The notes under the pieces were generated by a model. The model was not told the DNA's origin and searched no databases. It was given only the letters and a program-made list of their open reading frames with translations. A stretch of DNA of 16,614 nt from Cochliopodium minus (Eukaryota > Discosea > Himatismenida > Cochliopodiidae), in assembly GCA_024220525.1 (NCBI GenBank), contig JAMYWO010000576.1, forward strand, positions 1-16,614, written 5' to 3'. The translations under genes were made by a program, and so were the position numbers. Every line of letters starts with the position of its first letter. Within the stretch, counting starts at the first letter, position 1. Below, piece by piece: positions 8,806 through 16,614 of this stretch.

Positions 8806-10476
8806 ATGGATGATGTTCCCAGAGTAATTCTGAATTACATAATTTCATATTGTGATACCAAATCATTAATAAATCTCACCTATTTGTCCAAAAAATTCAA
8901 CAAAGAAGCTAAAAAAGTGTCAAGCAAAAGGATAACAGATAGATTTCCTAATTTCTTTGATAAAAATCTATACAAAGAAAAACCCTTTCTAAATAAATTA
9001 TCAAGAACAAGCAAATCTCCTCAGGTAAAGAAAAAAAATTTGAGAATCTAAAATTCATATTTCAACGAAAAATAATATATATTATTTTTTTTATATTCAT
9101 TGCATAGTATTATAGATTGATGCAGAAAGATATAATCACCAAAGATAATGAGAGATGTTCAAAACAAAATTGGTACAAAGATGTGGATTGGATCTTTGCT
9201 GTGAACATGTTTGGTAATACAATTTAAAATATTTTATTTTTCATTAGATTCTTCAAATAATATCAAGATGAATTATTCTTATTTGCATAAATTGAGAATA
9301 AGAAGATGAGGAATGTATATATTTTTGAAATATAAAGATAATATAGTTGAGATAAAATTATTTTCTTTTTTAAATTATTTAAGAATCTTTAAAATATTTT
9401 AATAATGAAGATGAAATTCTATTTTTAATTCATCATAATAATAAAATTTAATTTGGAATATTATTTTTAAAATAAATTGACTAACAAAAATAAAAATCCT
9501 CTTCGCGAATCATTTCAAAACAAATTTTACTTTTTTTTTTAAAATGATTAGAAAAATTGAACAAGGATCTCACAGAAGATATGAACACATATACAAAAGA
9601 AGTGAAAGAATTAAACGGAACTGAAGAAGAAAAAGAAGTAGTGATCGAGAAAAAATCTCAGATAATGGCGAAGATATTGGCAAACATTATAAGGGAAAGT
9701 GCTAAGGACAAAAAATTTCCTAACCTATGGAAAAATTTAATATACAACACCAAATGGAACGAGTTAACTGGGTAAATAAACTAAAAAATTAAATTTAAAT
9801 CAATTAATATATTTTTTTTATAACAGGAAAACTCATGATAGTGAAAGGTATTTTTGTTATCTTTTTGATTTTAATTTTTATTTTACTTTTATTAGTTGAT
9901 TTATTTGAAACCTAATTTTTTTTTTCTTGATTATTGATTGATTTTTTCTTTTTTTTCATTTCAGAAAAAAAACAAGAAGGATTGTACAAATTAAAATAAA
10001 AAGTGACAAAGTACTTACAATGGAATTCAACAAAAAAATATTTCCTTCAAACAACTACCACGATTCTGGTTGCCGAAAAATTTCCTTAAAATGCAATTTA
10101 GGTAAAAAATTAAAAATAAAAATTTAAACTAAGAAATAAAAAAAAATAAAAAATTCAAAAATTTTGATTGAAAACTGTATAAATTTTTTTCTTTTTAAAA
10201 GGTGAAACAACCTGGACTTTTTCTTGCGGAATTAAACAGTCATCTACTATGTCGGACCTTTTTCTCACCAGTGATTCAGAAATAGGAGCATACGATAACC
10301 AAAGATTACAGCCCAACAAAAAAGTTTTGGAGAAATTGGAGGGTTTCTCTCAAAGCCTTTTCGGTTTAAGAGCTGATTACGTGGTTTTCTGCAAGTTTGC
10401 TCAACTTGTGTTCGGGAAAAACAAATGTATATTGAAAGAGATTGAGTCAAGGGATTGTCTCGCTAACAAAAATTGA
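8806..10476 (+). CDS. F-box domain protein, six exons, 325 residues
   Basis: Exons 8806-9024, 9108-9213, 9552-9771, 9827-9847, 9965-10101, 10202-10476. All junctions are GT-AG and phases agree; the sum of 978 nt gives 325 residues plus TGA. Exon 4 is a 21-nt microexon (KTHDSE and flanks). Residues 1-38 form an F-box-like domain: MDDVPRVILNYIISYCDTKS followed by LINLTYLSKKFNKEA, matching the family pattern of VP-x-I-L-x-x-I-x-S-Y, then SL and L-x-x-LSKKFN. F-box proteins bind Skp1 and bring substrates to SCF ubiquitin ligases; the partner here is unknown. The rest has no recognised repeat: a charged helical region (about 112-180), a basic stretch (KKTRRIVQIKIK, near 190) and a C-terminal part (CGIKQSSTMSDLF, GLRADYVVFCKFAQLVFGKN) unlike LRR or WD40. 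It is the only plus-strand gene and converges on the DUF1697 gene. The F-box call is by eye. Confidence 0.8.
9214..9551 (+). other. Second intron of the F-box gene, 338 nt
   Basis: Donor G|GTAATA at 9214 and acceptor ATTAG at 9550-9551, phase 1. It begins with an in-frame continuation that stops quickly. No gene or structured RNA was recognised inside it; the only visible feature is a poly-T tract just before the acceptor region. Confidence 0.75.
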
Positions 10477-10652
10477 CCAAAAAAATAAAAAAATCACACA
10501 AAATTTTTTCCCTTTGTTTGGAAACAGCTAAATTCTTTTTTTTTTTCAAAACTTTACAAAATTTTTTTAAAAACATAAAAATATATAAATAATAAAAACA
10601 AAAAAAAATTCTGAGAAATCAAAAAAAATTTAATTTTCTTTTTTTTTTTCTT

Positions 10653-11288
10653 TTATTTTAATAGTTCAACCATTTTTGTTATTGTTTTCCAATTTCTTGT
10701 TGTAGTAGATAATTTGAATTTCTTTTCGAAGAAGGTATTGTTGAAGAGAGATTTTTTGGAGGTTTTAGGATTATGCAGATACAATGTTCTTTTCTTGGTG
10801 AAGATATATTCTTCATCATAGATGCTCTTTGTTTCTACCCCTTTGGGTATCTCCTCCATATCTTCACATAAAAAAGTGATATGCAATTTATCATCTTTTA
10901 TTTCGCTGAATGGATTCTCAGAAATCAATTTTTCATATTCCTCTTTCTCCAACACGATATTTGGAACATCATAATTGAATGTATTTTTTATGGTATCCAC
11001 TATTTTATCTTCTAAATCTTTGGTGGGAGATTTATTTGTTTCAAAAATTATATTTCCTGTTTGGATATAAGTCACGGTGTTGAGATATCCCAGATTATCG
11101 AACATATTTTTGAGATCTTTCATCTTGATGCTTTTGGTGCCTGCTATGTTGATCCCTCTAAGGAAACAGACATATTTCTGCAGTTTATTTTCTATTTTTA
11201 TATCTTTCTCTTCATTTTTACTTTTCTTGATAGATATCTCTTTTATATCTATTGAATCAATATTAATATTGGAATTTTCTCTTTTCAT
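10653..11288 (-). CDS. DUF1697 family protein, intronless, 211 residues
   Basis: A single uninterrupted frame from ATG at 11288 to TAA at 10653. Residues about 38-211 match the DUF1697 family of mainly bacterial proteins: YVCFLRGINIAGTKSIKMKD (39-58), YIQTGNIIFETN, NPFSEIKDDKLHITFL, then the C-terminal TTTRNWKTITKMVELL (about 195-210), which corresponds to the family's T-x-RNW-x-T motif. The biochemical role of the family is not known. About 37 N-terminal residues are extra, rich in Lys, Ile and Glu, and not part of the domain. The gene has no intron although every complete neighbour has one or more, and its family is mainly prokaryotic, so an origin by transfer from bacteria is plausible. 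The composition is AT-rich like the neighbours, so any transfer is not recent. Confidence 0.92.
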   Translation of the reverse strand: MKRENSNINIDSIDIKEISIKKSKNEEKDIKIENKLQKYVCFLRGINIAGTKSIKMKDLKNMFDNLGYLNTVTYIQTGNIIFETNKSPTKDLEDKIVDTIKNTFNYDVPNIVLEKEEYEKLISENPFSEIKDDKLHITFLCEDMEEIPKGVETKSIYDEEYIFTKKRTLYLHNPKTSKKSLFNNTFFEKKFKLSTTTRNWKTITKMVELLK

Positions 11289-11374
11289 TTTTTTTTATAA
11301 GAATTTTTTTGAATTTTTTTTTTTTTATTTTTTATTTTATTTTAATAAAGAAAAAAACTCCCGATTTTAAGTAA

Positions 11375-12721
11375 TCATTTAGTTTCTTTTTTGGCAAAAA
11401 ATTCATTGTATGAACCAACATAATCGTATTCCCATTCAAGGTTGTCCAAGGGGCAAGTGGATCTCATCTGACACCATCTCCTGATACAATGGAAATGAAA
11501 CAAATGCCCACATTTACATCCAGCCAACAAACAATCTTCTAAAAAGAATTGAAATAAAAATTTGTTAAAAGAGTCAAAATGAATAAATAAAAAAAGTTTA
11601 AATAAAATGAAAAAATAATTGAAAAATTAAAATAAATTTAAAATAAAACTAAATATTCAATTTTGTACCCAATCCTTCGCTTTGACATTCAATGCAGATT
11701 TCATCAGTTTGGTTTCTACATATAGCACATACTCGACACGCATCAAAAAGTCCTGGAACAAAATCAATATTGGGAAGTTTTAAAGATTTAGGGAAAAAAA
11801 GTTGAAGGATGATATTGAATAAGGGCTTCGGAAATTTGAATTTTATTTCCTTGGAGAGAATGGTAGTGCATGTAATGAATGTTTCTACTATTTTTCTCGA
11901 TTCGGAACAAAAGTGTTTATGGTTTTTTGGTGTCCAGTAGCTCACAATGTTTTCGTTTTGGTAGAGTTCTATCTCTTCTTTTGTTTCTTTACTTCCATTT
12001 TTGAGATAATCTATTTTAAAAAAAATATTAAAATGTTAAAATAAAATTTAAAAATAAACTAGAAGAAATTTTAAAATAATAATTAATTATTGAATACCTA
12101 TTGCATTATTTCCTTCGTTATCTCTATGATACAAAGATACATCTCTTGCCAAACATTTCTTTAAAACATCTTTTTCATAGAAAGTAGAAAAAAAAAATTT
12201 TTAAAAATAATTTTTGAAAATTGAAATTTCAATTTTATTTTTATATTATTTTTATTTTCATTACCTAAATAATTTTTGGTGATAGACCAGTGTATTATAT
12301 TCTTTGTATTTTCTATTGATTTGAGATCATCTATCACAATCACAATGAAATTGACCATGTTTTTCTCCATCAGAATCTGTAAGGGAGTTTTCTTTTTATC
12401 ACCCACCAACATATCGAATTCATCCGCATCATATCTCTGCAATTCATTCAATGTGATAGAATCTTTGTTGCAATATGTATATAAATCAATTTTGGGAAGG
12501 GATAGTTTGATATTGGGTTTATGCATGGATATCTCATTATTATTATTGCTGATTATATTCAGCTTGGATGTATTTTCTTGATTTATAGGTAAATCATTTG
12601 TCTCTTTGGCATTTGAGGAAGGAATAATATTATTTGTAGTATCTTTATTGGAGATGTTTTCCCCAATAACAATTTGTTGGGAATCATTTTCTTCAATAGC
12701 TTTGTTTTGTTTATTTCCCAT
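11375..12721 (-). CDS. Ankyrin-like / W-x4-H box / RBX1-type RING protein 1, 344 residues
   Basis: Exons 12721-12265, 12169-12098, 12010-11669, 11538-11375. All introns are phase 1 GT-AG; 1035 nt gives 344 residues plus TGA. Residues 1-75 are polar, with MGNKQNK at the start (Gly-2, possible N-myristoylation). About 80-185 are ankyrin-like (KKTPLQILMEKN; NYLDVLKKCLARD; HRDNEGNNAIDYL). Residues 202-248 are a box starting WTPKNHKHF and ending FPKPLFNIIL. Residues 271-326 are a RING of RBX1/ROC1 type: CAICRN, CIEC, GCKCGHLFHFHC and CPLDNLEW. All twelve RBX1 zinc ligands have counterparts (C271, C274, C282, C285, C293, C300, H302, H305, H307, C308, C319, D322), with only the C285-C293 loop shorter. 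An E3 ubiquitin ligase role is likely. The RBX1 strand that inserts into cullins is not recognisable before C271. Its tandem paralog lies upstream at 12851-14507. Confidence 0.88.
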
Positions 12722-12850
12722 TCAATCCTTCAATTTTTTTTTTAAATTTTATTTTTAATTTTTGTGTATTCAAAAATAAAATATAAAATATTCAATCTTC
12801 TAAGATCATTCATTTGCAAAAGTTTGATTTGATCAAAAAGTAGTATTTAT

Positions 12851-14507
12851 TTATTCAGAATTTTCTTTAAAATCATCTTCCGCTTCAAAAATATCATAAT
12901 AAGTTCCAAGACTGTGATATTCCCATTCAATGTTGTCCAAGGGACAAGCAGAATTTTTTTCTCGCCATCTTCTGATACAATGGAGATGAAACAGATGTCC
13001 ACATTTTGAACCAGCTAAGACACATTGTTCTAAAAAATAATTTTTGAATACACAAAAAAATATGTTTTAAAAGTAAAAAATAAAATTTATTTTTCAATGT
13101 TTAGTCAGAAAAATAAAATTTAAAATATTTGTTGTAAATTTTATTATTTTTTTATTTTATCATGAATTACCTGACTCTTCAATTTGACAATAAGTACAGA
13201 GTTCATCAAATTGATTTCTGCATATCGCACATCTTTGATTCGAATCAAAAAACCCTGGAACAATTACAATGGGAGACTCAATGTACTTTGGAATAATTGT
13301 TTTGACAATGATGTTGAATAAGGGCTTCGGAAATATTTGTTTAACTCTTTTGGAGAAGATGGTGATGCATGTTATTAATGTCTCCACCATTTTTTTTGTT
13401 TCCGAGCAAAAGTGTTTGTGATTGTTTATCGTCCAATAACTCATATTTGTATCATCGAGGTAGAATTCAACCTCTTTTTTGATTATTTCTTTGTTGCAAT
13501 ATTTTAGAATATCTTTTTTTTTTTTTTTACAAAAAAATTAAATTCAAATATGATGATTTTTAAACCACTGATCAAATCATAAGGAAAATTTTTAAATAAT
13601 ATTTATGGTTTATAAGGAAATTTAAAATAAAATCAAGCAAGGAAATAATTTTTTTATAACTACCTATTGCACTGTTTCCTTCGTAATCTCTATGATACAA
13701 AGATACATCTCTTGCCAAACATATCTTTAAAACATCTTTTTCATAGAAAATAGAAAAAAAAAAATCAATATTTTTAAATAATAATTTTTGAAAATTGGAA
13801 TTTCAATTTTATTTTATATTATTTTCATTACCTAAATAATTTTTGGTGATAGACCAGTGAATTATATTCTTTGTATTTTCTATTGATTTGAGATCATCTA
13901 TCACAATCACAATGAAATCAACCATGTTTTTCTCCATCAAGATTTTCAATGGAGTTTTCTTTTTATCACCCACCAACATATCGAATTCATAAGCATCATA
14001 TCTCTGCAATTCATTCAATGTTATCAAATCTGTGGTACAATATGTATATAAATCATTTGTTACTTTGCTACTGTATGTTGGAAGATAGGTATCATCGTAA
14101 ACATACGTATCATATTCCTCTAAATACTCTTCATATTGTTCATCCTCTTGATTTTCTTTATTTTCTCCCATATTTTGTAAAGGTATTTCAATGACAGGAT
14201 GTTCTTTATCAACTGAATCCATTACATTGCTATCAATTTCTATTTTTTGAAGGGGAATTTGATTGTGTGAATTTGAATGTTTTTCATTTGAAGATGATGC
14301 TTCAATACTATTTATATTGCTCCCATTCTTAATCTCATACTTATTATCGACTTGCTTCTTTTCAATATTTTGTTGTGCAGGTATATCTTCACTGTTTTGA
14401 TGTAATTTTGAAGGTGTTGGAAATGATTTTGCTGATTGAATGATATGTCTAGATCCATTTTTGAACCTAATAGTTTGTGAATTGCCTTTAATTTGTTTAT
14501 TTCCCAT
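12851..14507 (-). CDS. Ankyrin-like / W-x4-H box / RBX1-type RING protein 2, 422 residues
   Basis: Exons 14507-13832, 13735-13664, 13512-13171, 13029-12851. All introns are phase 1; 1269 nt gives 422 residues plus TAA. Exons 2 and 3 have exactly the same lengths (72 and 342 nt) as in paralog 1. The open frame extends upstream to 14669, but the start is taken at 14507 because MGNKQIK matches paralog 1. The N-terminal 150 residues differ strongly from paralog 1 and are low-complexity and acidic (EDEQYEEYLEEYDTYVYDDT). From LYTYCTTDLITLNELQRYDA (about 154) onward the two are very similar: ankyrin-like part to about 260, box WTINNHKHF to FPKPLFNIIV, then a RING with CAICRNQFDELC, KCGHLFHLHC and CPLDNIEWEY keeping all twelve ligands. 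The C-terminal tail is acidic. A probable E3 ligase; the divergent N-terminus may set target or location. Confidence 0.88.
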
Positions 14508-14545
14508 TTTATTTTCAATTATTTTATAATAAATTGTGAAAATAA

Positions 14546-14566
14546 AAATTAAACAAAAGATAGTCC
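14546..14566. repeat. 21-bp direct repeat, copy 1
   Basis: The sequence AAATTAAACAAAAGATAGTC plus one C occurs here and, identical, at 14676-14696, 130 bp away. The flanks differ after the repeat. It may be the end of an ancient local duplication of the RCC1-like exon 1 region. It is more complex than the surrounding A/T filler, so a chance match is unlikely. Confidence 0.75.
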
Positions 14567-14675
14567 TATTGCTTTTTGCAATATGCAAATTGAGTAATTT
14601 CAAAACTAAAATTTTGCTTTTGTCAAAGATAAACGCCTTTTGACTGAAAAATGAGAAAGGTTTTATCAACTTTTC

Positions 14676-14696
14676 AAATTAAACAAAAGATAGTCC
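14676..14696. repeat. 21-bp direct repeat, copy 2
   Basis: Second identical copy of the 21-bp sequence described at 14546-14566. It lies 20 bp from the end of the solitary RCC1-like first exon (14716). Confidence 0.75.
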
Positions 14697-14715
14697 CCAT
14701 AGCTTAAATTTTTAA

Positions 14716-14764
14716 AACAATAAAAAAAGAGATGGTCTGAATTGTATCCATTGCTAATTTTCAT
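14716..14764 (-). pseudogene. Solitary RCC1-like first exon
   Basis: These 49 nt, starting with ATG at 14764 and coding MKISNGYNSDHLFFYC, are identical to the first exon of the intact RCC1-like gene (16189-16141). Here the GT donor has become TT, and no later RCC1 exon follows before the ankyrin-RING gene at 14507. It is the start of a former further RCC1-like copy whose body is gone. The preserved coding letters next to a lost donor point to recent duplication or gene conversion. Confidence 0.7.
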
Positions 14765-15192
14765 TTTTTTTTAATTTTATATTTTTTATTTTTTTTTAAA
14801 TTTTCTAATTTTTAATTAATCAATTTTTAAATAAAAGAAAGATGAATGATCAAGAAAAGAAGATATTTTGGAAGTTTAGATCCTATTTTCTTTTGAAAAT
14901 TTTTGGAAACAAGAACAAACTCAAGAATTGATTGCTTTATTTTATTTGAGAAAAGAGAATGAGTTTGAGGAGACCATTCAAGAACATCACCTGATCCAAT
15001 AAACATTAAAGAAGGATTGTTAAAAACTAACTCATTAAAATTTTTTGAAGAAAAATGTCCTATTGCAAAAACTTTTCCATTATTAAAATGGAAGAAAAAA
15101 GAATCGAAAAAAGAAAGAATAGAATGAATGTTTTCATCTTTCATTATTGTTTGAGGTGACAAGAATTCCTTTTCATCAATATCTAAGCTTAA
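14716..15192. repeat. Tandem duplication, left copy
   Basis: About 477 bp match 16141-16614 with few differences, including small changes in the poly-T runs. The segment covers a first exon, the A/T-rich spacer, and most of the last exon of an RCC1-like gene. Homology continues past the right window edge, so the full repeat unit is longer. Confidence 0.9.
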
Positions 15193-16189
15193 TTGATTTT
15201 TTCTATTTGATCCAAAACCAATAATTTCTCCATCTTTTTTTAAAATAAGGGTTTCAATAATTGATGCTCTGATCATATTTATATTTTCTATTTTCATCAA
15301 AAAAGTTGGTGTTTCTATTTTCTTATCTTCCAATCCCAAAATTTTGGTTTCACTAATTTAATTTTTGAAATTATTTTAAATATTTAAAAGTTTTATTCAA
15401 AAAAATTTAAAAATGAATAATTTTAATTTTACTTGTTTCCAAAAACATAGATTTCTCCATTTTTCTTGTGATAAATAGTGTGTTCATATCCACAAACAAT
15501 ATCTTCAATATCAACATCATTCAATAAGAAAGTGGGTAAATTTCTGTCAAAATTCTCTCCCAATCCAAGTTGTCCATATTCATTGCTCCCAAAAACATAA
15601 AAATCTCCATTTTGTTTGTAAATAATCGAATGATTTCTTCCCAATCTTATCATTTTGATCGTTTTATCTTTCATCAACAAGACTGGAGTTTTTTGTTTGT
15701 AAAATTCTGAACTTCCAATTCCTAATTGTCCACAATCATTATTACCAAACGCCAATAATTCCCCATTTTCTTTGTAAATCATCGTATGACTATTTCCACA
15801 TGAAATTAATTTGATTGTTGCATCATTCATCACCAATACTTGTCCAAATTGATTTTTATAATTTCCTATTCCAAATTGCCCATGAAAATTATTTCCAAAT
15901 GCAAATAAATCTCCATTTTTATAGAAGATAAAAGAAAAGCAGCTTCCCAAACAAATTGATTTTATATTTTTCTCATTCTTCAATAAAATTGGTTTATCTG
16001 TTTTTTCAATATCTTTTCCAAAACCCAATTGACCAAATCTATTATCTCCCATTCCAAATAAATCTCCATTATCTAACGAATAATTTGTTTACGAATAATT
16101 GATTTATTGAAGAGAATATGAAACAAACTAATATTTTTACAACAATAAAAAAAGAGATGGTCTGAATTGTATCCATTGCTAATTTTCAT
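14827..16189 (-). CDS. Seven-bladed RCC1-like repeat protein with C-terminal W-x4-H box, 404 residues
   Basis: Exons 16189-16141, 16072-15433, 15352-14827; introns of 68 nt (phase 1) and 80 nt (phase 2); 1215 nt gives 404 residues plus TAA. The start at 16189 rather than the ATG at 16052 is chosen because it supplies the first strand of blade 1 (ISNGYNSDHLFF, joined to NGDLFGMGDNRFGQLGFG). Seven repeats follow the pattern of a hydrophobic strand, HS-I-x-Y, NGD/NGE, FGxNxxGQLG: about residues 3-48, 49-98, 99-150, 151-199, 200-248, 249-298 and 299-340. Blades 5 to 7 have lost parts of the GQLG turn. After the propeller, residues 356-402 form a box from WSPQTHSLF to LPKYLLFLII. The RCC1 fold is a protein-interaction or GEF platform; no Ran-GEF role can be claimed, and a substrate-recognition role for a ubiquitin ligase is possible. 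It lies in a tandem duplication with another copy upstream. Confidence 0.87.
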
Positions 16190-16614
16190 TTTTTTTAATT
16201 TTATATTTTTTATTTTTTTCAAATTTCTAATTTTTAATTAATCAATTTATAAATAAAAGAAAGATGAATGATCAAGAAAAGAAGATATTTCGGAAGTTTA
16301 GATCCTATTTTCTTTTGAAAATTTATGGAAACAAGAACAAACTCAAGAATGGAATGTTTTATTTTATTTGGTAAAAGAGAATGGGTTTGAGGAGACCATT
16401 CAAGAATATCACCAGATCCAAAAAACATTAAATAAGGATTGTTAAAAACTAATTTATTAAATTTTTTTGAAGAGAAATGTCCTCTCACAAAAACATTTCT
16501 ATTTTTAAAATGGCAGAAAAAAGAATCGAAAAAAGATAGAATAGAATGAATGTTTTCATCTTTCATTATTGTTTGAGGTGACAAGAATTCCTTTTCATCA
16601 ATATCTAAGCTTAA
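16141..16614. repeat. Tandem duplication, right copy (runs off the window)
   Basis: Second copy of the segment at 14716-15192, about 1425 bp away. It contains the intact first exon of the RCC1-like gene (16141-16189), a spacer, and the last exon of the next RCC1-like gene. Confidence 0.9.
16234..16614 (-). CDS. RCC1-like protein, second copy, C-terminal 126 residues only (cut by window edge)
   Basis: The frame is open from the right edge (LSLDIDEKEFLSPQTIM) to TAA at 16234. It matches the last exon of the intact gene with scattered changes. The seventh blade is further degraded (HFKNRNVFVRGHFSSKKF), and the C-terminal box is kept (WSPQTHSLLPNKIKHSILEF, then LPKYLLFLII). The codon that is TAA in the intact gene is TAT here, so five residues (YKLIN) are added before the next stop. 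The 5' exons lie outside the window. Confidence 0.87.
   Translation of the reverse strand, partial: LSLDIDEKEFLSPQTIMKDENIHSILSFFDSFFCHFKNRNVFVRGHFSSKKFNKLVFNNPYLMFFGSGDILEWSPQTHSLLPNKIKHSILEFVLVSINFQKKIGSKLPKYLLFLIIHLSFIYKLIN

Larger units (their letters stand above)
14508..14826. other. Intergenic region with duplication debris, 319 bp
   Basis: Lies between the start of the ankyrin-RING gene 2 and the stop of the RCC1-like gene. It contains a solitary RCC1-like first exon (14716-14764) and two 21-bp direct repeats (14546-14566 and 14676-14696). A near-palindrome TTTGCA-ATA-TGCAAA lies near 14575-14590. No complete gene is present. Confidence 0.75.

Noticed and set aside
10265-10450. Minus-strand 61-codon frame within the F-box gene
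   Set aside because: Antisense to the last F-box gene exon, whose frame closes the six-exon chain.
11061-11370. Plus-strand open frames overlapping the DUF1697 gene
   Set aside because: Antisense shadows of a clear family match; no homology-like motif of their own.
12276-12581. Plus-strand 101-codon frame over ankyrin-RING gene 1
   Set aside because: Antisense to a conserved exon; the paralogous region does not keep the same frame.
14508-14669. In-frame N-terminal extension of ankyrin-RING protein 2 starting at 14669
   Set aside because: The extension has no counterpart in paralog 1, overlaps duplicated noncoding sequence, and the conserved MGNKQ start lies at 14507.
16050-16052. ATG at 16052 as the start of the RCC1-like protein
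   Set aside because: It would cut blade 1 in half. A phase-matched 49-nt first exon at 16141-16189 supplies the missing strand and gives seven full blades.

Overview
The window is nuclear DNA from a very AT-rich single-celled eukaryote. Seven genes, and a tandem family of two-exon genes, resolve into phase-consistent GT-AG exon chains. Introns are about 50-430 nt and almost pure A/T, and microexons of 21 and 22 nt occur. TAA, TAG and TGA all act as stops, so the standard code fits. The gene content (RCC1-like propellers with a C-terminal box, F-box and RBX1-type RING proteins, DUF1697, SCCPDH-type oxidoreductase) suggests a free-living amoeboid protist, possibly an Anaeramoeba-like metamonad or another amoeba; that placement is a guess. 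No operons, Shine-Dalgarno sites, CRISPR arrays, tRNAs or rRNAs were seen.

Layout. (1) 1-74: an 8-bp A-rich microsatellite. (2) 133-1333 (-): a three-exon gene for a 225-residue protein with a coiled-coil C-terminus and no recognised family. (3) 1722-4703 (-): a complete ten-exon SCCPDH-like oxidoreductase gene, 407 residues, with a 22-nt microexon coding the dinucleotide-binding glycine motif. (4) About 4840-8051 (-): a tandem array of two-exon genes for about 75-residue proteins: six intact copies, one solitary first exon and one degenerate copy. The second exon looks like a SHOCT-type short C-terminal domain. (5) 8052-8805: divergent intergenic region. (6) 8806-10476 (+): a six-exon F-box protein gene, the only plus-strand gene. 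(7) 10653-11288 (-): an intronless DUF1697 gene of bacterial type. (8) 11375-12721 and 12851-14507 (-): two paralogous four-exon genes with a Gly-2 N-terminus, ankyrin-like repeats, a W-x4-H/PK box and an RBX1-type RING. (9) 14827-16189 (-): a complete seven-bladed RCC1-like gene. It is flanked by the 3' end of a second copy at the window edge (16234-16614) and by a solitary copy of its first exon (14716-14764), which together show tandem duplication.

Main point of interest. The RCC1-like proteins and the ankyrin-RING proteins, otherwise unrelated, share a module of about 47 residues with exactly the same 35-residue spacing between its tryptophan and its Pro-Lys. In the ankyrin-RING proteins this box, which resembles an F-box-like or SOCS/cullin-box-like helix pair, sits just before an RBX1-type RING that keeps all twelve zinc ligands. 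This suggests a one-chain fusion of parts usually split between a cullin-RING substrate receptor and its RING subunit. The second point is the tandem microprotein array. All its introns are phase 1 and it has one more first exon than it has second exons, so alternative first-exon use is possible.
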